Shown: one piece after another, positions 12,327 to 14,970 of the stretch
Numbering within the stretch: the first letter of the stretch is position 1
How the letters are laid out: each line of letters begins with the position of its first letter
DNA from: VBDM01 sp049663805
Lineage (GTDB): Bacteria; Pseudomonadota; Gammaproteobacteria; Burkholderiales; SG8-39
Assembly: GCA_049663805.1 (NCBI GenBank)
Contig: JBATEB010000292.1
Span: 1 to 14,970, forward strand
Direction: 5' to 3'
Length of the DNA: 14,970 nt
Notes under the pieces: generated by a model
What the model was told of the DNA's origin: nothing
Seen by the model: the letters and a program-made list of their open reading frames with translations, nothing else
Databases searched by the model: none
Program-made: the position numbers and the translations under genes

Positions 12327-12656
12327 ATGGCATCAAGCCGCGCCGCGTACCTTGCGCTCCTGCCGGCGCTCATGGTTGGTGCCGCGGCGCTCTCCCAGTC
12401 GCGCCCCATTCCGGAGGACGCCAGGCGCGGTTACCTCCGGCACGTCGAAGGAATGACGGTGACCGTAGATGACAAAGCGATGCGGCTTGCCGCCGGGGCA
12501 ACCATTCGCAACCGGCAGAACCTGATCATCGTTCCCGTGAGCCTTCCGGGGAGCGGGGCCTGGGCCGATTACGTGCTCGATCGAGACGGGCAGATTTTTT
12601 CAGTCTGGCTGCTTACCCCCGAGGAGCTGGGGCGAGCGAGGAGCCCGACCCGGTGA
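12327..12656 (+). CDS. Small exported protein of unknown function
   Basis: This is a 109-residue protein with an N-terminal signal peptide: Arg at 5, hydrophobic Ala/Leu-rich stretch 6-22, then likely cleavage around ALS|QS. The mature part of about 86 residues has a beta-rich pattern, with VTVDDKAMRLAAGATIRNRQ around 45-64 and YVLDRDGQIFSVWLLTPEE at 82-100, and no cysteines. I recognise no catalytic motif. The gene lies between the tRNA and miaB. Its TGA overlaps the miaB GTG as GTGA, and AGGAG for miaB lies inside its 3' end, so the two are coupled. The Shine-Dalgarno before its own ATG is weak (GAGCGAGCG). The signal peptide, the overlap and same-strand context support a real gene. Confidence 0.75.
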   Translation: MASSRAAYLALLPALMVGAAALSQSRPIPEDARRGYLRHVEGMTVTVDDKAMRLAAGATIRNRQNLIIVPVSLPGSGAWADYVLDRDGQIFSVWLLTPEELGRARSPTR

Positions 12657-13993
12657 CCCGCATGACGAGGAAGCTCTTCATTCGCACTTTCGGCTGCCAG
12701 ATGAACGAGTACGACTCGGACAGGATGGCCGATGTGCTGGGAGAATCCGGGGGCTTCGAGCTCGCCGAACGACCCGAAGATGCGGATTTGATCCTGTTCA
12801 ACACCTGCTCGGTGCGCGAGCGGGCGCAGGAGAGGGTTTTCCACGATCTGGGGCGCGTCAAGCACCTGAAGCAGGCCCGGGCGGACCTGCTCATCGGCGT
12901 CGGCGGCTGCGTCGCGAGCCAGGAAGGCGCGTCGATCCTGGCGCGCGCGCCCTACGTCGATCTCGTGTTCGGTCCGCAGACCCTGCACCGCCTGCCGGAA
13001 ATGATCGACGCGCGGCGCAGCTCCGGGAAACCGCAGGTCGACGTCTCCTTCCCCGAGATCGAGAAGTTCGACAGGCTGCCGCCGGCGCGCGTGCAGGGAC
13101 CGAGCGCGTTCGTCTCGATCATGGAGGGCTGCAGCAAGTACTGCAGCTTCTGCGTCGTGCCCTATACGCGCGGCGAGGAAGTGTCCCGCCCCTTCGACGA
13201 CGTCCTTACCGAGATTGCGGGCCTCGCAGACCAGGGGGTGAAGGAACTGACCCTGCTCGGCCAGAACGTCAACGCCTACCGCGGCCGGATGAGCGACGGC
13301 ACGGTTGCCGATTTCGCCCGGCTGCTGGAGTACGTCGCCGAGGTTCCGGGTGTCGAGTGCATTCGCTATACGACTTCGCATCCCAGGGAGTTCACGCAGC
13401 GCCTCGTCGAAGCGCACGAGAGAATCGGCAAGCTCGCCCCGCACGTGCACCTGCCCGTGCAATGCGGGTCGGATCGGATTCTCGCCGCGATGAAGCGCGG
13501 GTATACGATCCTGGAATACAAGTCGATCGTGCGCGGGCTGCGCGCTGCGCGCCCCGGCATCTGTATCTCCTCGGATTTCATCGTCGCTTTCCCGGGGGAA
13601 ACCGAAGCGGATTTCGAGGCCACGCTGAAACTGGTCGACGAGGTGGGATTCGACAATTCCTTTTCGTTTCTCTACAGCCCGCGGCCCGGGACGCCCGCGG
13701 CCGATCTTCGCGACGACACGCCGCAGCAGATCAAGCTCGCGCGGCTCGCCCGGCTGCAGCAAAAGATCGATGGCCATGCCGCGCAGATCAGCGAGCGCAT
13801 GGTGGGCAGCCGTCAGAGGGTTCTGGTCGAGGGGGCCTCTCGCAGGAACGATCGGGAACTGGCCGGGCGGACCGGGAACAACCGCGTGGTCAACTTTTCC
13901 GGCTCGCGACAGCTCGTCGGCCGGTTCGTGGAGGTGACCGTTACCGCGGCGATGGCCCATTCGCTCCGGGGCGAGGTCCGCGAGGCGGCGTAG
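12653..13993 (+). CDS. miaB: tRNA-2-methylthio-N6-isopentenyladenosine synthase MiaB
   Basis: MiaB is a radical-SAM methylthiotransferase that converts i6A37 to ms2i6A37 in tRNAs reading codons that begin with U. The 446-residue protein has all three domains. The UPF0004 domain carries the auxiliary-cluster cysteines 15 (FGCQMNEYDS), 52 (NTCSVRE) and 86 (GGCVAS). The radical-SAM core has the CxxxCxxC motif GCSKYCSFC at 159-167. A C-terminal TRAM domain spans about 383-445. The start is taken as GTG at 12653, which has AGGAG nine bases upstream; an in-frame ATG at 12662 is the alternative and changes only three residues. It overlaps the preceding small gene by four bases and is followed after four bases by phoH, the usual miaB-phoH-ybeY order. 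Confidence 0.97.
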   Translation: MTRMTRKLFIRTFGCQMNEYDSDRMADVLGESGGFELAERPEDADLILFNTCSVRERAQERVFHDLGRVKHLKQARADLLIGVGGCVASQEGASILARAPYVDLVFGPQTLHRLPEMIDARRSSGKPQVDVSFPEIEKFDRLPPARVQGPSAFVSIMEGCSKYCSFCVVPYTRGEEVSRPFDDVLTEIAGLADQGVKELTLLGQNVNAYRGRMSDGTVADFARLLEYVAEVPGVECIRYTTSHPREFTQRLVEAHERIGKLAPHVHLPVQCGSDRILAAMKRGYTILEYKSIVRGLRAARPGICISSDFIVAFPGETEADFEATLKLVDEVGFDNSFSFLYSPRPGTPAADLRDDTPQQIKLARLARLQQKIDGHAAQISERMVGSRQRVLVEGASRRNDRELAGRTGNNRVVNFSGSRQLVGRFVEVTVTAAMAHSLRGEVREAA

Positions 13994-13997
13994 GCTC

Positions 13998-14939
13998 TTG
14001 AAGTCCCGACCCTTAGAGCTCGTCCTCGCCCCGCTCGACAACCAGCGCCTGGCCAATCTCTGCGGGGTGCTGGACGAGAACCTGAGGCAGATCGAGAACG
14101 CGCTCGACGTGTCCATCGCGCGCCGCGGTGACCGCTTCATGCTGCGCGGGGCGGGGGCGGCGCAGGCCGCGGAAGTGCTTCGGAAATTCTATGACGACGC
14201 GAGGCGCAGCCTCTCCGTCGACGACATCCAGCTCGGTCTGATCGAAGCGCGCGCCAGGATCCGACCGGCAACGACGCAGGACGCGCCGCTCCTCACCCGC
14301 CGGGCGGACCTGCGCGGACGCACCCCGAGGCAGCGCCAGTACATCCAGAATATCCTCGAGCACGACATCACCTTCGCCATCGGTCCGGCCGGCACCGGGA
14401 AGACCTATCTGGCCGTCGCCTGCGCGGTGGACGCGCTGGAACGCGACGCCGTCAAGCGCATGGTGCTGGTGCGCCCTGCCGTCGAGGCGGGCGAGCGTCT
14501 CGGCTTTCTCCCCGGCGACCTCGCGCAGAAAGTCGATCCGTACCTGCGACCGCTCTACGACGCGCTCTACGATCTGCTCGGTTTCGACAGGACCGGCAAG
14601 CTCTTCGAGCGCGGGGCGATCGAACTCGCGCCGCTCGCCTACATGCGCGGCCGAACGCTGAACCACTCGTTCGTCATTCTGGACGAGGCCCAGAACACGA
14701 CGCCGGAGCAGATGAAGATGTTCCTCACCCGCATCGGCTTCGGATCGAAAGCCGTGGTCACCGGGGATATCACGCAGATCGACCTCGCGCGCGGCCAGAA
14801 GAGCGGGATGGTGGCGGTCCAGAGAATCCTCGCCGATGTTCGCGGAATCGCGTTCAGTGCGTTCAAGAGCGACGATGTCGTCCGCCATCCCCTGGTGCAG
14901 CGCATCGTGGACGCTTACGAGCGCCACGGAGACGAGTAG
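13998..14939 (+). CDS. phoH: PhoH-family ATPase (YbeZ type)
   Basis: This 313-residue P-loop protein of the PhoH/YbeZ group is cytoplasmic and is thought to work with YbeY in rRNA and ribosome metabolism; its precise activity is not settled. Motifs are Walker A GPAGTGKT at 129-136, VLVRPAVEAGERLGFLPGD at 156-174, Walker B VILDEAQN at 226-233 and GDITQIDL at 256-263. The N-terminal 90 residues (LANLCGVLDENLRQIE at 18-33) match the RNA-binding-like extension of this group. The start is taken as TTG at 13998, four bases after the miaB stop, because it gives the family N-terminus and no ATG occurs before residue 48. It is cotranscribed with miaB; ybeY is expected next. Confidence 0.94.
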   Translation: MKSRPLELVLAPLDNQRLANLCGVLDENLRQIENALDVSIARRGDRFMLRGAGAAQAAEVLRKFYDDARRSLSVDDIQLGLIEARARIRPATTQDAPLLTRRADLRGRTPRQRQYIQNILEHDITFAIGPAGTGKTYLAVACAVDALERDAVKRMVLVRPAVEAGERLGFLPGDLAQKVDPYLRPLYDALYDLLGFDRTGKLFERGAIELAPLAYMRGRTLNHSFVILDEAQNTTPEQMKMFLTRIGFGSKAVVTGDITQIDLARGQKSGMVAVQRILADVRGIAFSAFKSDDVVRHPLVQRIVDAYERHGDE

Positions 14940-14965
14940 CCTCGTGGGAAACCGGGGGTCGTCCG

Positions 14966-14970
14966 ATGCC
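14966..14970 (+). CDS. Possible first bases of ybeY
   Basis: An ATG at 14966 lies 26 bases after the phoH stop and nine to ten bases after a GGGGG stretch that could act as ribosome site. Only five bases are visible. The call rests on the conserved phoH-ybeY order, so it is a prediction from context; an alternative GTG start lies at 14944. Confidence 0.3.

Noticed and set aside
12569..14140. Long minus-strand frame (523 codons) opposite miaB
   Set aside because: It crosses the miaB-phoH junction and lacks any recognisable domain; miaB has all its motifs on the other strand.

Overview
The window looks like a piece of a high-GC betaproteobacterial chromosome. The evidence is a Burkholderiales-type 16-strand porin, ubiquinone (COQ7 and UbiH/COQ6 family) enzymes, a tRNA with an encoded CCA end, and the gene order apaG / rpe - X - trpE - trpG - trpD - trpC, which closely follows the arrangement usual in this class. 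All major genes read as intact frames. I saw no insertion sequence, prophage gene or CRISPR array, and no stretch over 300 bases lacks a gene. Most of the content is housekeeping; the novelty lies in regulatory DNA and in a few small or displaced genes.

Layout. 1-241 (-) is the start of a COQ7-type ubiquinone hydroxylase cut by the window edge. 402-1736 (-) is an outer-membrane porin with a strong UUCG-loop terminator. 1946-5831 (-) is the tryptophan operon trpE-trpG-trpD-trpC, with tight or overlapping junctions. It is preceded by a promoter and a short leader ORF carrying three Trp codons (5905-5964), which I read as an attenuation leader peptide. 6075-8186 (-) is rpe followed by an FAD-linked D-2-hydroxyacid dehydrogenase, at the place where related genomes usually carry gph. 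8278-10061 (+) holds apaG and the lytic transglycosylase mltA, with a tiny membrane-protein gene on the other strand squeezed between them. 10080-11962 (-) is a UbiH/COQ6-like FAD monooxygenase overlapping dsbC by four bases. 11963-12223 is regulatory DNA with a perfect 14-bp inverted repeat, an FNR/Anr-like box in its loop and a strong tRNA promoter. 12224-14939 (+) is a CAT-anticodon tRNA, a small exported protein, miaB and phoH; ybeY probably begins at the right edge.

How the genes work together. TrpE/TrpG make anthranilate from chorismate and glutamine, TrpD adds the phosphoribosyl group and TrpC closes the indole ring. Rpe feeds the pentose phosphate (and, if present, Calvin) pathways. 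COQ7 and the UbiH-like enzyme are O2-dependent ring hydroxylases for ubiquinone. DsbC isomerises disulfides in the periplasm, MltA remodels peptidoglycan, and MiaB and PhoH belong to a conserved RNA-modification/ribosome-related cluster. Three genes (rpe, apaG, the UbiH-like gene) show a -10-like hexamer only 6-8 bases before the start codon and no Shine-Dalgarno sequence, suggesting leaderless transcripts.
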